Shown: one piece after another, positions 42,387 to 53,304 of the stretch
Layout of the letters: each line of letters opens with the position of its first letter
Position numbering within the stretch: position 1 is the first letter of the stretch
Assembly: GCF_041929235.1 (NCBI RefSeq)
Contig: NZ_JBHFNP010000040.1
Span: 1-64,000, forward strand
Reading direction: 5' to 3'
Origin: Microseira sp041929235
Lineage (GTDB): Bacteria; Cyanobacteriota; Cyanobacteriia; Cyanobacteriales; Aerosakkonemataceae
DNA length: 64,000 nucleotides
Notes under the pieces: generated by a model
Database searches by the model: none
Told to the model about the DNA's origin: nothing
What the model saw: the letters and a program-made list of their open reading frames with translations, nothing else
Made by a program: the position numbers and the translations under genes

Positions 42387-43460
42387 ATGCCGCTGATGCC
42401 AAAATTTTCAACCCTCATCCGCTTCTTGCCTAAAAATCAAATCCTCGTCAGTATGGGGCTGCTTTTGTTGGTATTAACCGGAACCCAAATTTATGGACGC
42501 ACGGTGGCGCAAGCAGCCTCATCCACGCCGCCAGGGACTGCCCCATCCCAAAATACTGACGCAAGCAATTTTACTCTAACTAAAACCCTCACAGAACATG
42601 CAGGCGGAGTTGGGACGGTTGCCATTAGTCCGGATGGTAAAATTTTAGTCAGCGGCAGTAGCGACAAAAGTATTAAAATTTGGGATTTGGAAACAGGTGA
42701 ACTGCGGCGGACTTTAACAGGACATACCAACCCGGTTTTAGCGGTTGCCATTAGTCCGGATGGTAAAAATTTAGTGAGCGGCAGTAGCGATAAAACTATC
42801 AAAATTTGGAATTTAGAAACGGGTAGATTGCGACGGACTTTATCCGGACATTCTGGTGCAATTTATTCAGTTGCCATTAGTCCGGATGGTCGAACATTAG
42901 TGAGTGGAAGTGGAGACGGCAGGATTAAAATTTGGAATTTAAGTACTGGAGGATTGCAGCGTACCCTTTCGCCTCGTTCCGGTATGATTTTATCGGTTGC
43001 TATTAGTCCGGATGGGGAAAGTTTGGCAAGTGGCAATCAAGATTTATCGGTAAAACTTTGGAATTTGAGTACTGGTAGATTGGTTCGCAGTTTGAAGGGA
43101 CATAGTTTTTATGCCGTTTGGTCGGTGGCGTTTAGTCCCGATGGTAAAATGTTGGTCAGCGGTTCCCACGACAAGACAATTAAAATTTGGAATCTGGATA
43201 ATGGAGAAGTTATTCGCACGCTGCAAGATGAAAGTCCGGTTTTTACCGTAGCGATTAACCCCGATGGTAAAACAATTGCCAGCGGCGATGAAAGTAGTAA
43301 TATTAAACGCTGGGATATGAATACGGGACAATTGCTGCAAACCCTTTCCGGACATTCAGATCAAGTGCGTAGCCTTGCTTTTAGCCGCGATGGGAAAATT
43401 ATTGTCAGTGCCGGTAGCGGGTCTAGAGATGAGACGATTAGAATTTGGCGATCGCAATAA
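42387..43460 (+). CDS. WD40-repeat protein with membrane anchor
   Basis: From ATG 42387 (MPLMPKFSTL) the protein has 357 residues. A hydrophobic segment (ILVSMGLLLLVLTGTQI) is a signal anchor or signal peptide, followed by a Ser/Thr/Pro-rich linker and seven WD40 repeats with the core VAISPDGKxLVSGSxDKxIKIWNL, enough for one closed beta-propeller. The repeats probably face the periplasm or lumen and bind other proteins. The TTG at 42345 is an alternative start. Confidence 0.85.
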   Translation: MPLMPKFSTLIRFLPKNQILVSMGLLLLVLTGTQIYGRTVAQAASSTPPGTAPSQNTDASNFTLTKTLTEHAGGVGTVAISPDGKILVSGSSDKSIKIWDLETGELRRTLTGHTNPVLAVAISPDGKNLVSGSSDKTIKIWNLETGRLRRTLSGHSGAIYSVAISPDGRTLVSGSGDGRIKIWNLSTGGLQRTLSPRSGMILSVAISPDGESLASGNQDLSVKLWNLSTGRLVRSLKGHSFYAVWSVAFSPDGKMLVSGSHDKTIKIWNLDNGEVIRTLQDESPVFTVAINPDGKTIASGDESSNIKRWDMNTGQLLQTLSGHSDQVRSLAFSRDGKIIVSAGSGSRDETIRIWRSQ

Positions 43461-43461
43461 T

Positions 43462-43585
43462 TTGGTAATAGGTAATTGGTAATAGGTAATTGGTAATAGG
43501 TAATTGGGAGAGTAAGAAGGGAGAGAAACCCTTTCCCTTACTATTACCGATTACCCATTACCGATTACCGATTACCCATTACCCA
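43462..43585. repeat. Heptamer repeats between convergent genes
   Basis: GGTAATAGGTAATTGGTAAT-type units are followed by the complementary CCCATTACCGATTACC-type units, so the whole 120 bp can fold into a long hairpin between the convergent WD40 and CAAD genes. Confidence 0.8.
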
Positions 43586-44023
43586 TTAACTCCCAACAAT
43601 GTAGTTTTTCAGGGATTGAAGTTGGTCGAGTAATTCTTTGCGGTTGCTAGCACCCAGCAAGTAGCGGTAAATAAACCAAACCGTGTATGCTATCCCAATT
43701 AGCTCAAAGGTTGGTGCTACTAATGGAATGTCATTAATCGCATCGAGCAAACCAAATAAGATTTTAACGCTGACAAAGCCTGCCAGAATTAAACCAACGG
43801 TAATCAGGGGTCGCTGGTATGTCGTAAAAAAGTTGCTGACGTAATCTGGCGGTGTATCTACAAATTTCAAGACTTGGTCTACCGCCTGTCGCCATTGTTC
43901 CTTCGGGGGTTCCTCTGACGACACCGATGGCGTCGCCGTTTCTGCTGCTTGGACTTTGACCTCTACGGTCGGCAATTCCGTTTCAGCCTTATTTGTGGCT
44001 GTTGGGGGATTTTCAGGCTGCAT
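43586..44023 (-). CDS. CAAD-domain thylakoid membrane protein
   Basis: The 145-residue protein has a disordered N-terminus, KFVDTPPDYVSNFFTTYQRP typical of the CAAD domain, two membrane helices (TVGLILAGFVSVKILFGLLD; FELIGIAYTVWFIYRYLL) and the end NRKELLDQLQSLKNYI. CAAD was first seen appended to cyanobacterial aminoacyl-tRNA synthetases and anchors them in thylakoids; the stand-alone form, related to plant CURT1, may shape membranes. Confidence 0.87.
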   Translation of the reverse strand: MQPENPPTATNKAETELPTVEVKVQAAETATPSVSSEEPPKEQWRQAVDQVLKFVDTPPDYVSNFFTTYQRPLITVGLILAGFVSVKILFGLLDAINDIPLVAPTFELIGIAYTVWFIYRYLLGASNRKELLDQLQSLKNYIVGS

Positions 44024-44236
44024 ATCGATTCAGAGGAATAACAACTTGAAACTACTTTCTGAGGATATCGTTATCAGCCGCTCTCGCTACAACATATTAA
44101 TTTTTCTTCTAATTTTGCTTGTCTGCATCATCTCCCTCATCTCCCTCATCTCCCTCAAAGATGGCATTTTTGACACTCCGCTATCTAAAGATACGCAAAT
44201 TCTTAACTCATAGGGAGCGCAACCGCTTTACCCTCA

Positions 44237-45396
44237 TTAAGCATCTTGACCGTTTGCAAGGGCGGCTGCAAGTCCTCTTTGAAGAACTACTTGAGCGGCG
44301 GCAACGTCTCTATCTGTTATGTAGCCGCAATTTTCACATACATGAACGCGCTCTGACAAATCTTTTTTGCCTGTTTCTGTTCCACAGTGAGGGCAAATCT
44401 GGCTTGTCTTTCTGCTATCTACTTTCTGGAAGTACACACCGCGTTTAAAGCAACACTGTTCTAGTATCTGGAAAAATTGACAAAAGCCAGCATCTAAACA
44501 ATGTTTGCCCAACATTCCTCTAGATAAGCCGACTAAATTCAGGTTTTCTACAAATATTGTTGAGGCAAGGTTACAAAGTTGGTGCGCGACTTGCCAATGA
44601 AAGTTTTTTCTAGTGTTAGTAATGTGTTCGTGCAGTTTTGCTACCTTCTTCTGAGCTTTGCGCCAATTATGCGAGCCTTTGACTTTGCGACTAACTCTTT
44701 GTTGCAGCAATCTAAGCTGGCGTTGGACGTCTACAAAGAATCTAGGGCGACTGATACAAAGGCCATTAGAAGTAGCAATAAAACTTATTAATCCTACGTC
44801 TACACCCAAAGCTTTGTAGGTTGTGGCACAGATACATCCCACTGCAAAGTAATCATGACATACCAGCCCGATGCTCTTTTCACAACGCGAGGAAAGTTTA
44901 ACAACAGCATCTTCTGGAATGTCGCGGGAGGAGCGAAATTTTACCCAGCCAATTACGGGCAATTTAACTGCTCCCTTCCTGAGTGGGTTTCTCCCTGGCT
45001 GAGAGAATACAAAGCAGCGTAGTTGACCTACTTTCTTAAAGCGAGGAAAACCAAAATTGTTTTCCCACATTGAGGTAAAAGCATTTTCAAGTCTCTCTCT
45101 TTAACGTTTGCTGTAAAACTTGCGCTGCTACCCGCTTTAAATCTGGGTGCTGCTATGATTGCTATTGTCAAAGACTTGCATTGACTAACAAAAGTAGGAC
45201 GGGGAGTATCTGCCGGAATAATGTACTCAGAATGTAACGAACAAGAGTTTACTTGACAAGAACGAGACTTATACCAGTGCTTGCGTTGGGCCAAAGCATA
45301 ATTGTAGACTTTTCGCTTAATCTCTAACCAGTCTTCAAAAACACTTATCTGTTGCTTGCAAGGGTTTAGTCGAAACTCATAAGTTAAGCAAAACAC
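44237..45396 (-). pseudogene. IS200/IS605-type tnpB with frameshift
   Basis: The N-terminal part (from 45396) reads MFCLTYEFRLNPCKQQISVF, KRKVYNYALAQRKHWYKSRS. The frame is lost near 45070-45110, and the remainder is read in another frame from MWENNFGFPRFKKVGQLRCF at 45070 to 44237. The C-terminal part keeps the RuvC residues (ALGVDVGLISF; IFVENLNLVGLS; ITDRDVAAAQVVL) and the zinc ribbon CPHCGTE ... CENCGY. There is no tnpA. The element is inactive unless the frameshift is a sequencing error. Confidence 0.8.
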
Positions 45397-45459
45397 TTGT
45401 TGTTACCTCCGATGGAGATTACTATACCTTACAAACAAGCGCTAGGTATAATAAGTTAT

Positions 45460-45555
45460 GTAACAACTAAGGTGACTGCACGGCAGATAAATCTGCCCGT
45501 GTCGCCATTCCACCCCGATTTAAAAATACGGGGCTATCTGCCTCCCGCTCTATTT
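45460..45555. repeat. Transposon-end-like sequence beside the tnpB relic
   Basis: The stem GGCAGATAAATCTGCC (45482-45497) and the segment CGGGGCTATCTGCCTCCCG (about 45529-45547) lie upstream of the tnpB relic. The second segment resembles 15178-15203. It is probably an IS605-type end. Confidence 0.4.
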
Positions 45556-45653
45556 TCGGTATTATTTGCGACTGCAAGCAATCCTGGAATTCGCTTTAAT
45601 TTTGTTCAGAAAGCAGATGCGATCTGCTGCCATTGTGCTTATTTCCACCCGTT

Positions 45654-45710
45654 GCGATCGCAACCGTTAAGCGAGATCTGCCACTCGTGGTTGCGATCGC
45701 TTTTTATTTT
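45654..45710 (+). terminator. Intrinsic-terminator-like hairpin with HIP1 arms
   Basis: GCGATCGCAACC (45654-45665) pairs perfectly with GGTTGCGATCGC (45689-45700), directly followed by TTTTTATTTT. No plus-strand gene ends just before it, so it may have belonged to a lost gene. Confidence 0.5.
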
Positions 45711-45861
45711 AGAGCCAGATGGCTATCGAGGCAATTTTGTATAATTTTATAAAAATTTGCTAAAATAATCTAAGATTAACCTGAAAAACTTATGCCATTT
45801 TCCAGTTGCCCATCCCCAAATAAAATCTAAAATCTAAAATCTAAAATCTAAAATTCCCCAG

Positions 45862-47037
45862 ATGTCTCACCGTCCCATCTACCTCGATAACCACGCAACC
45901 ACCCCCGTCGATGAACGGGTGTTAGCGGCAATGCTACCTTACTTTAAAGAACACTTTGGCAATCCCGCTAGCATTAACCACGTTTATGGTTGGGAAGCAG
46001 AAGCAGCGGTGAAACAATCCAGGGCAATTTTAGCAGCAGCAATTGGCGCAACACCAGAAGAAATTATCTTTACGAGTGGGGCGACGGAAGCAAATAATTT
46101 AGCCATAAAAGGAGTGGCGGAAGCTTATTTCCAAAAAGGGCGTCACGTTATTACCGTCGTCACCGAGCATAACGCGGTTCTCGACCCTTGTGAGTATTTG
46201 CACTCCCTCGGATTCGATATCACCTTCCTCCCCGTACAACCAGACGGACTGATCGATTTAACCGAACTCGAAACAGCAATTCGTCCCGATACTATTTTAG
46301 TGTCAGTCATGGCAGCTAATAACGAAATTGGCGTGTTGCAACCCTTGGCAGAAATTGGCGCAATTTGTCGCGAACATCAGGTATTATTTCACACCGATGC
46401 TGCCCAAGCATTGGGTAAAATTCCCCTCGATGTGGAGGCGATGAATATCGACCTTTTATCGATGACCGCTCATAAAATATACGGTCCTAAAGGTATTGGA
46501 GCTATTTACGTTCGTCGCCGCAACCCCAGAGTTAAACTCGCACCCCAGTTACACGGGGGAGGACACGAACGGGGAATGCGATCTGGTACCCTGTACCCGC
46601 CTCAAATAGTCGGGTTTGCTCGTGCGGTAGAACTCGCTTTAGAGGAAATGCCTTCCGAAATGGAACGTTTGACCAACTTGCGCCAGCGTTTGTGGGAAAA
46701 TTTATCCCCAATTGGGGACATTTTTCTCAACGGTCATCCTAAAGAGCGGTTACCGGGTAACCTGAATATCAGCGTCGAGGGGGTGGACGGTGCGGCGTTG
46801 TTACTAGGGTTGCAACCCGTTGTGGCGGTGTCTTCCGGCGCTGCTTGTACCTCGACTAAAACCGCTCCCTCCCACGTTCTGATGGCGCTGGGACAAAAGG
46901 AGGCGCTTGCTTATGCTTCGATTCGGTTTGGTATTGGGCGGTTTAATACAGAAGCAGAGATAGATACAGTGGCGCAACATGCTTACGCAACCATCAAATC
47001 CCTACGAGTTGCATCGCTTTCCAAGTCTAAAGTTTAG
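45862..47037 (+). CDS. Cysteine desulfurase, IscS/NifS type
   Basis: The PLP enzyme takes sulfur from cysteine for iron-sulfur clusters and thiolated molecules. The 391-residue protein begins IYLDNHATTPVDERVLAAM and has TSGATEANNLAIKG, HTDAAQALGK, the Schiff-base Lys205 in SMTAHKIYGPKG, and the sulfur-accepting Cys329 in SSGAACTSTKTAPSHVL. The active loop is of the group I (IscS/NifS) type. No isc or nif partners lie nearby. Confidence 0.93.
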   Translation: MSHRPIYLDNHATTPVDERVLAAMLPYFKEHFGNPASINHVYGWEAEAAVKQSRAILAAAIGATPEEIIFTSGATEANNLAIKGVAEAYFQKGRHVITVVTEHNAVLDPCEYLHSLGFDITFLPVQPDGLIDLTELETAIRPDTILVSVMAANNEIGVLQPLAEIGAICREHQVLFHTDAAQALGKIPLDVEAMNIDLLSMTAHKIYGPKGIGAIYVRRRNPRVKLAPQLHGGGHERGMRSGTLYPPQIVGFARAVELALEEMPSEMERLTNLRQRLWENLSPIGDIFLNGHPKERLPGNLNISVEGVDGAALLLGLQPVVAVSSGAACTSTKTAPSHVLMALGQKEALAYASIRFGIGRFNTEAEIDTVAQHAYATIKSLRVASLSKSKV

Positions 47038-47069
47038 CTCGCCAACGGGGCATCGCTACAAACTTGTTC

Positions 47070-47174
47070 AGGACTTACGCACGACAAACCTATCACGTTT
47101 GTTTCTTGCTGCTATCTCTCGTTTCCTTTCCCAAGGATTTTTCACAGAAACCCGGTTTCTTTGTGTAAGTCCTG
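47070..47174. repeat. Inverted repeat of the GGACTTACGC family, overlapping a gene end
   Basis: AGGACTTACGCAC at 47070 and GTGTAAGTCCT near 47163-47173 are inverted, with a GAAACCCGGTTTC palindrome inside. The right end overlaps the last codons of the sensor kinase at 47142-49367. Confidence 0.75.
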
Positions 47175-49367
47175 TTGTTGCTGGATGGGAATCACAATTG
47201 CAAACTCAGTTCCCTTTCCCGGTGTGGAGAAACACTCCAATTTACCATTGTGTTTTTCTGTAATAATTTGATAGCTGATCGACATCCCCATCCCCGTACC
47301 TTTACCCACAGGTTTGGTAGTAAAGAAAGGATCGAAAATTCGTTGTTTAACGGATTCGGGAATGCCGGGACCATTGTCTGCGATCGCAACTTCTACCCAT
47401 TGCGAATCTACCACAGATGTGCGAATGGTAATCCGACCGGGATTATCTTTGATTTCCCGATCAGTTCGCTTGGCATTAACTTCTTCGATAGCATCGATCG
47501 CATTTACCAGAATATTCATAAACACCTGATTCAGGGGTCCGGCGTAACATTCAACTTTGGGCAAGTTGCCATAGTCTCGAATCACTTCAATTTCAGGACG
47601 TTCCAGTCTAGCTTTTAGGCGATGTTGCAAAATCAGCAAAGTACTCTCAATTCCTTCGTGAAGATCGACATCCTTAAATTCTGCTTCATCCATGCGCGAA
47701 AAGTTCCGCAACGACAGCACAATTTGACGAATGCGCTCGGTGCCGAGTTGCATCGACCCCAAGATTTTCACCAAATCTTCCTGTAAAAACTCCAGATCCA
47801 ATTCTTCAGCTTCGGCTTGAATTTCCGCGACTGGATTCGGGTAGTGTTGTTGGTATAGTTGCAAAAATTTCAGCAAATTTTCGGCATATTCTTGCAGGTG
47901 GGAGAGGTTGCCGTGAATGAAATTGACCGGGTTATTAATTTCGTGGGCAATACCCGCCACCATTTGCCCCAATGCCGACATCTTCTCGCTTTGGAGCATT
48001 TGTGCTTGGGTGCGTTGCAGTTCTGTTAGGGTGTTTTTAAGTTCAGCCGTGCGTTCCTCAACTCGGTCTTCGAGTTCTACATTTGTTTCCTCTAATGCAG
48101 TGAAAGATTCGCGCAATTGTTGTGCCATTTGGTTGAATGCGTTTGCCAAAATACCTAACTCTTTGAAGTAGGAGATTTCAACTTGTTGATAGAGTTGTCC
48201 GTTGGCAATGGCTTCTGAAGCTTGGCTGAGCTTTAAAATAGGGCGCGTAATCCAGGCTGCGGTCAAATATCCTATGAGAGTGGCGATCAGCAGAGATGCC
48301 AAACAAAGCAGGATGGTATCGCGGGTGTTGGCATCAATTTCGCCAGTAAATTCCCGTGCTGGAACCGCAACTATTACTAACCAATCTAACCCGTAAGCAT
48401 CTTTCCAGGGCATAACCTGGACATAGTGCCGTTCTCCCTCAAGGTCAAATTGCAGATTGCGAATTTCACCAATACTCTGGAAGTTTTTAAACTGTTGCTG
48501 AAGTTGTTTAGCTGCACTTTGTATCAAAGGGTTAGGACTATCAATCGCGTTGATGCGTTCAATTTTGTGGTGGCGAATGCGGTAGGGTTTCTCCGTCCCG
48601 GAGTTGGCAATCAGTGCGCCATTCCGTTCTATGATAAAAATCTGTCCCGTGTGACTGGGATTGGAATTGCGTAAAAATTCACTCAACTTCAGCAGGTGAA
48701 AATCGCACAATAGCACTGCTATTAGCTTTTTATCTTTATCGTACAGGGGGTAGCCCGCCGAAGCCGAAATGTAGGGAGGGATGAACCCGCTGGAGTCATA
48801 CCAGGTATAGATGCGCGACCAAATGGGTTTGCCTGCTTTGACAACATTGGTATGGTACGCCTGATTGAGGGCATCAAAATCAACGTTGTAGAGAAGTTGC
48901 TGGCGATTTCCATCCGCATCCGTGGTGTAAGTGTATGAATTTTTAAGCGGTTGCGAAACCTGTTCATTAATGGTGACAGTTTTGTCGTCGTAGCGCGCAG
49001 CACCCGCACCCGACCCATCATGAGAGGTGTGACCTATGTAGGTGAAGTCGTACACCTGCATCTGTTTCCAATAGTAGTGTCCTGCCTTTTTGCGCTCGCG
49101 CAAATCAAGCAAACCCAACCGCACCGCATCCGCATTAATCTGGTTCACCTGATGAGGAATCTTCAGATAGTGGTCTAAGTGTTCATCCACAACATCGGTG
49201 GTTTTCTGCATCAACTGGTTCGCCAAATCGTTGACGGTATGTTGTCCGTTTCTAAAAGACAGGTAACCCACCAATCCCACAGCACCGAATATTTGCAGCA
49301 CAAAGGGAACGATGAGCAACCACTGGAGGGATAAGGATTTGGTAGGTTTAGCAGTAGGTAGGTTCAT
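47142..49367 (-). CDS. Membrane sensor histidine kinase (Cache-HAMP-HisKA-HATPase)
   Basis: From ATG 49367 the protein has 741 residues: a membrane helix (WLLIVPFVLQIFGAVGLVGY), a large extracytoplasmic Cache-type sensor domain (about 35-350, with SAGYPLYDKDKKLIAVLLCD), a second helix, HAMP (WITRPILKLSQASEAIANGQ), a coiled coil, HisKA with the phosphorylated His in AGIAHEINNPVNFIHGNL, and an HATPase with DNGPGIPE and GTGMGMSISYQI. The last ten residues (QDLHKETGFL) are encoded by the dispersed repeat at 47070-47174. No response regulator is adjacent. The second Met of the open frame is taken as start. Confidence 0.9.
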   Translation of the reverse strand: MNLPTAKPTKSLSLQWLLIVPFVLQIFGAVGLVGYLSFRNGQHTVNDLANQLMQKTTDVVDEHLDHYLKIPHQVNQINADAVRLGLLDLRERKKAGHYYWKQMQVYDFTYIGHTSHDGSGAGAARYDDKTVTINEQVSQPLKNSYTYTTDADGNRQQLLYNVDFDALNQAYHTNVVKAGKPIWSRIYTWYDSSGFIPPYISASAGYPLYDKDKKLIAVLLCDFHLLKLSEFLRNSNPSHTGQIFIIERNGALIANSGTEKPYRIRHHKIERINAIDSPNPLIQSAAKQLQQQFKNFQSIGEIRNLQFDLEGERHYVQVMPWKDAYGLDWLVIVAVPAREFTGEIDANTRDTILLCLASLLIATLIGYLTAAWITRPILKLSQASEAIANGQLYQQVEISYFKELGILANAFNQMAQQLRESFTALEETNVELEDRVEERTAELKNTLTELQRTQAQMLQSEKMSALGQMVAGIAHEINNPVNFIHGNLSHLQEYAENLLKFLQLYQQHYPNPVAEIQAEAEELDLEFLQEDLVKILGSMQLGTERIRQIVLSLRNFSRMDEAEFKDVDLHEGIESTLLILQHRLKARLERPEIEVIRDYGNLPKVECYAGPLNQVFMNILVNAIDAIEEVNAKRTDREIKDNPGRITIRTSVVDSQWVEVAIADNGPGIPESVKQRIFDPFFTTKPVGKGTGMGMSISYQIITEKHNGKLECFSTPGKGTEFAIVIPIQQQQDLHKETGFL

Positions 49368-49635
49368 GGGGTTCAATAACAATGGCGCTAGCAAAATCTG
49401 GCGTGGTATTCACCCAGGTATCCAGAGTTATATTGCCCACATTGTTTCTGTCTCGCCCATTTGCTACGGCATTGATTAAAATTTCGCTTAAGTAGAGAGG
49501 TAATTCATCCCCTCTCTACTGGTGATAATTATTACTAATATACCGAGAAAAAAAAACAAAGGCGATCCGAGCGAGATTGACGCAGAAACCCGGTTTTTGA
49601 CCCCGCCTGCGGGAAAAAAGGTGACGTTAATTTAG

Positions 49636-52600
49636 CTATTGGGAGTCTTGAGAAAGAATCAAGTTTAGGACATTCAATTCATTAGAAGTTAGAAAATACT
49701 TATCTGTAAAAAGTTTGCTTCTAATCTCATTTAAACTGTAGCTTCTAAAAACCAGAAACGGGAAATCTTTATATTTGTGACCAATCGGCAGAATATTACT
49801 GACAGGATACAGAGAATTAAGATACGTAGCTAAAATATCTCGAAACCTTTGATCTTCCGGTTCTTCATCATTGCTGGCAAAATATTGACTCATCGCCTCA
49901 CCGCTAACAAACATAAATAAGGGTAAAGCATAATACTGGTCAGAATACTGGCTGTTCTGTGCAAATTTTTGTGTCTTATGGGGTTCTTCCTCCAGCAGGT
50001 TCACTAAATCCATCGCCTCCTTAATAGCAGAACGTAGACTATCTGGATAGGTTGGACTATTTTTAATTTCGCACATTTGATTGAGTAATTTACCGTCACT
50101 AAAAGTCACAATTTCCTGTCCCAGTCGCATTTTATACTTTTCTTCTACCGCTCTGCCTGCCAGAGGAACAACTAACAAACTGCCGCTGATATAACCTGTT
50201 TGAATTGGAACAAAACTTAGTAAACTATCTAAACTATTATTTACTCCCTGCAAGAAGTTAGTATAAAATGACTCGCGCAATTCCAGATAAGAAAGTCCTT
50301 GAGCGTTAGAATTAGTCGAATCTCGCAAAACTATTTCGGCTGAACTTAGCAAACCTTCTAAGGTAGTATAGACCTCTTGTAACAACTCATCGTTACGACG
50401 CTTTTTGTGTTCTTTTTTGAGTTGCTTAATCAGCGTAGCCATCTTGCTACTAAAAGTTTGCCCCGCAGCAAATACTGATTTTCCACCGATTGGTATCGTG
50501 ATGAAATCATTTTGACCGATGCACCCAGAACCAAAAATTCGCGTCATAATGGAAGTCTTTAAAATTAGCAGAACGTTCAAAAGACTCAGCACGCTTTCTT
50601 GTAAACATAAATGCTGATCTTCGCGATAATCCTGGGAGGATGACTGAAGGTTTTGGGGATAATAAACAGCTTGTTCGGACAGGTAAAAAATTAGCTTCTT
50701 GTCTTCACTATCTAAAGTTTTATCGCCACGACCTCTGTAAATGACCTGAATCACTTCCATCAGGTTTTTTTCAATTTCAAAACGGGGAATATCAACCAGA
50801 ATATGTTTAGCTTTAGGAAATGATAGACCTCGACTCGCTGAGGCAGTCATAAAGATAACTTTGACATTATTTTTGTCCTCGTGAACTCGTTGCTTTTCGT
50901 ACTCAGAGAGGCTAGCATGAATCTCCAAGTAGTCTTGATGCTGTATAAATTATCCTCGATCTTCTCTAATCTTTTCAATTAGGTCAGCCAATCTCTGTTT
51001 ATCTTGAATATAGACAATCAATTGCTCGGAATTTGGCTCGTTTAAAAAGGTATTTATGTCTTCTACAATCTGGTTTTGAACGCAATTCTCTTGCTCGTAC
51101 TTTCTCTTAAGATTTACCTGGTCGTTGAACTTAATAGACTCGATAAAAATTTTGTAGCTAATTTCTAAACTTTGGGCTGGATAAGAGTTGGCATTAATAA
51201 CCGTAGCCTTTAAGTCTTTAAACTGGAATGGCTGTACTGATAAAGGTGAAGCCTTAGCAGCAGCTTTCCTAAAAAATATTTTGTTGGGTTCTGCCTTTGT
51301 TTCCTCTAGATGCTGCTTAATTACATCTGGGTCAACAATTGACGCATCAGCCACAATAATTTTGGTGTTAAAACCATATTGACTATCGATTAAACCATAA
51401 TTTTTTAAAATCCTACTAATTCCATTGAGGAACTCTACTCCGCTATCGTCTCCTGTGATTTCATCAATCATTATGAATAAATGCTTTATTTGACTTGATA
51501 TTTGTTTCATCTGAGAAGGAATTACCATACCTTCTGTAGAATTATAGGCAGATTTAAAGATTTTTTCAAAATGATATAAAGTGTCTCTTCCGCTTTGGGT
51601 TTTCTTCAAAGATTGAATCGAAACTGTCGCTACTATATTATGAGAAAGGTTACGGTTGATCGTGGTGTAGATGGCTTCGCAGATGCTATCTAAAACCCCT
51701 CGGTTTTGCTGACCTACATCTTGAATTTGGTCTTCTGTTAGTCTTTTAAGACCTTTAGATAATCCCTGAGAAACTAATTGTGTATTTTGATTGACAAAAT
51801 GTACAGTTTGCTCTACAAAATTATCGTCACGCTGATTTGAAAGGTAGTTGACCGTACATTGTCCACCATTATTTTTGATTAAATCTGCGGAAGTGGTGAT
51901 GGTAAATATGCGGTCGTCATATAAGTTTGTTGGTGTTTGTTTAAATTTTTCGATGATGTCTAGATTGACTTGCGTTCGGGGACTGACATAAAAGAATAAA
52001 AAACCTTCATCTAGACATTTTTCATTTTTAATAAAATTAGCGATCGCAGTCGTTTTACCTATCCCTGGATTGCCTGTTAAAAATATATAGGTAACATCAG
52101 AATCTAATGCTTTGGTAATCAGTTCGGCGTGGGCCGATCTCAAATCCAAGTTTGGGGTAACTTGAAGTTGTGTCGCTAAATCTGGCGGAATCGCATCGAT
52201 TGAGTTGAGAAAATTCTCTACACGCTCTTGATGGACAATAGAAGTTATCCCATCTTTGGGAACATCTAAAAGTTTATTGATAAAATTCCTACCATCCTGA
52301 AAACTTTTAGCGGCGTTTCGCTGAATTAATTTTAAAACTTGCTGGCGAGCATCTTTAATTTCTAAATCGCTTGAATCGCACTTATAAATGTGAGAGCAGG
52401 TTGCTAAAATATCTAAATTATCCCGATTCAAGGACATCGCACTAATTCCGCGATCGCTATACCCCACGACATTAAAAATCACCTCGGTTTCTGCTGTCAT
52501 AAAATTATGCAAGCGCAAGAATTCAGAAAAACTATGAGCATAACTCGCCGCCTGAATTAACTTCGCAGTTTCTTTATCCCCTCGCTTGAAAGCAGTAAAG

Positions 52601-53304
52601 TACCTTGCCAGATTTTCCGATAGATTCAGTTCGGAAGTTTTACTATCTAACCCTAAATTACAAAAAACACTTTTGGACTTTAAATATCTAATTTCACTAA
52701 GCAAAATTCTCCGGATTACTTCTACGCTATCTACATCCACCAAATCCTGGATTGATTTAATCGAAAATATTGAATAATCTAGACACAAAACCCTCAACTG
52801 CTTTCCACACCGGATCAGAATCAAAGTATCTGCACGTAAAAATTCTCCTTTCTGGGAATATTTACTAATATCAACTTCAATCTCGCCAAACTGCGATAAA
52901 ACTTCTTTAAATATTTCGTCCTCACTTTTATTAATAGTTCCTAGACTGTTGTCACCGCAAAAACAGCACTGGTAGTACAAAATTTCTAGGCGCTTTAGCT
53001 GATGTTTGCTCCACCCTGTAGATTTAATATACTCGCTGAAAAAATTTAACCCAGCCAGAAAGCTTTTTTGTAAGAAGAAAGTCCCCCACTTGCCAATAAT
53101 CTCTCTATTTTGTTCGCTAATAACTTCCGCTTTAATTGCTAGTTGCTTCAGCATTTTTGGGAAACTTAGCTGCTGTAAATATTGACGATATAATTCCCCA
53201 AATTTATGAGATAACTGATTTTGTTCAATATAGGCAAGCATCCCAATATTGAACCCTACTTCAAACAAACGACCCAATTCTTGTCCTATATCGTATCCCC
53301 TCAT
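49636..53304 (-). pseudogene. SF2-like helicase of an unrecognised operon, interrupted by an in-frame TAA
   Basis: Reading through one TAA at 50950-50952 gives 1222 codons in one frame. The N-terminal 390 residues have no domain I know, apart from a CCFCG cluster near residue 115 and a strand-rich stretch RADTLILIRCGKQLRVLCLD. The P-loop FLTGNPGIGKTTAIAN is near residue 412, Walker B LFIMIDEITGDD near 611, then TASASRGLSFPKAKHI near 815 and QVIYRGRGD near 856, as in helicase motifs V and VI. The stop falls in IREDRG-stop-FIQHQDYLEIH, between the two RecA-like lobes, so both halves together would be needed for activity. The gene starts by a 4-bp ATGA overlap with the gene upstream, behind GAGGAA. 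One base change (CAA to TAA) would explain the break. Confidence 0.75.
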
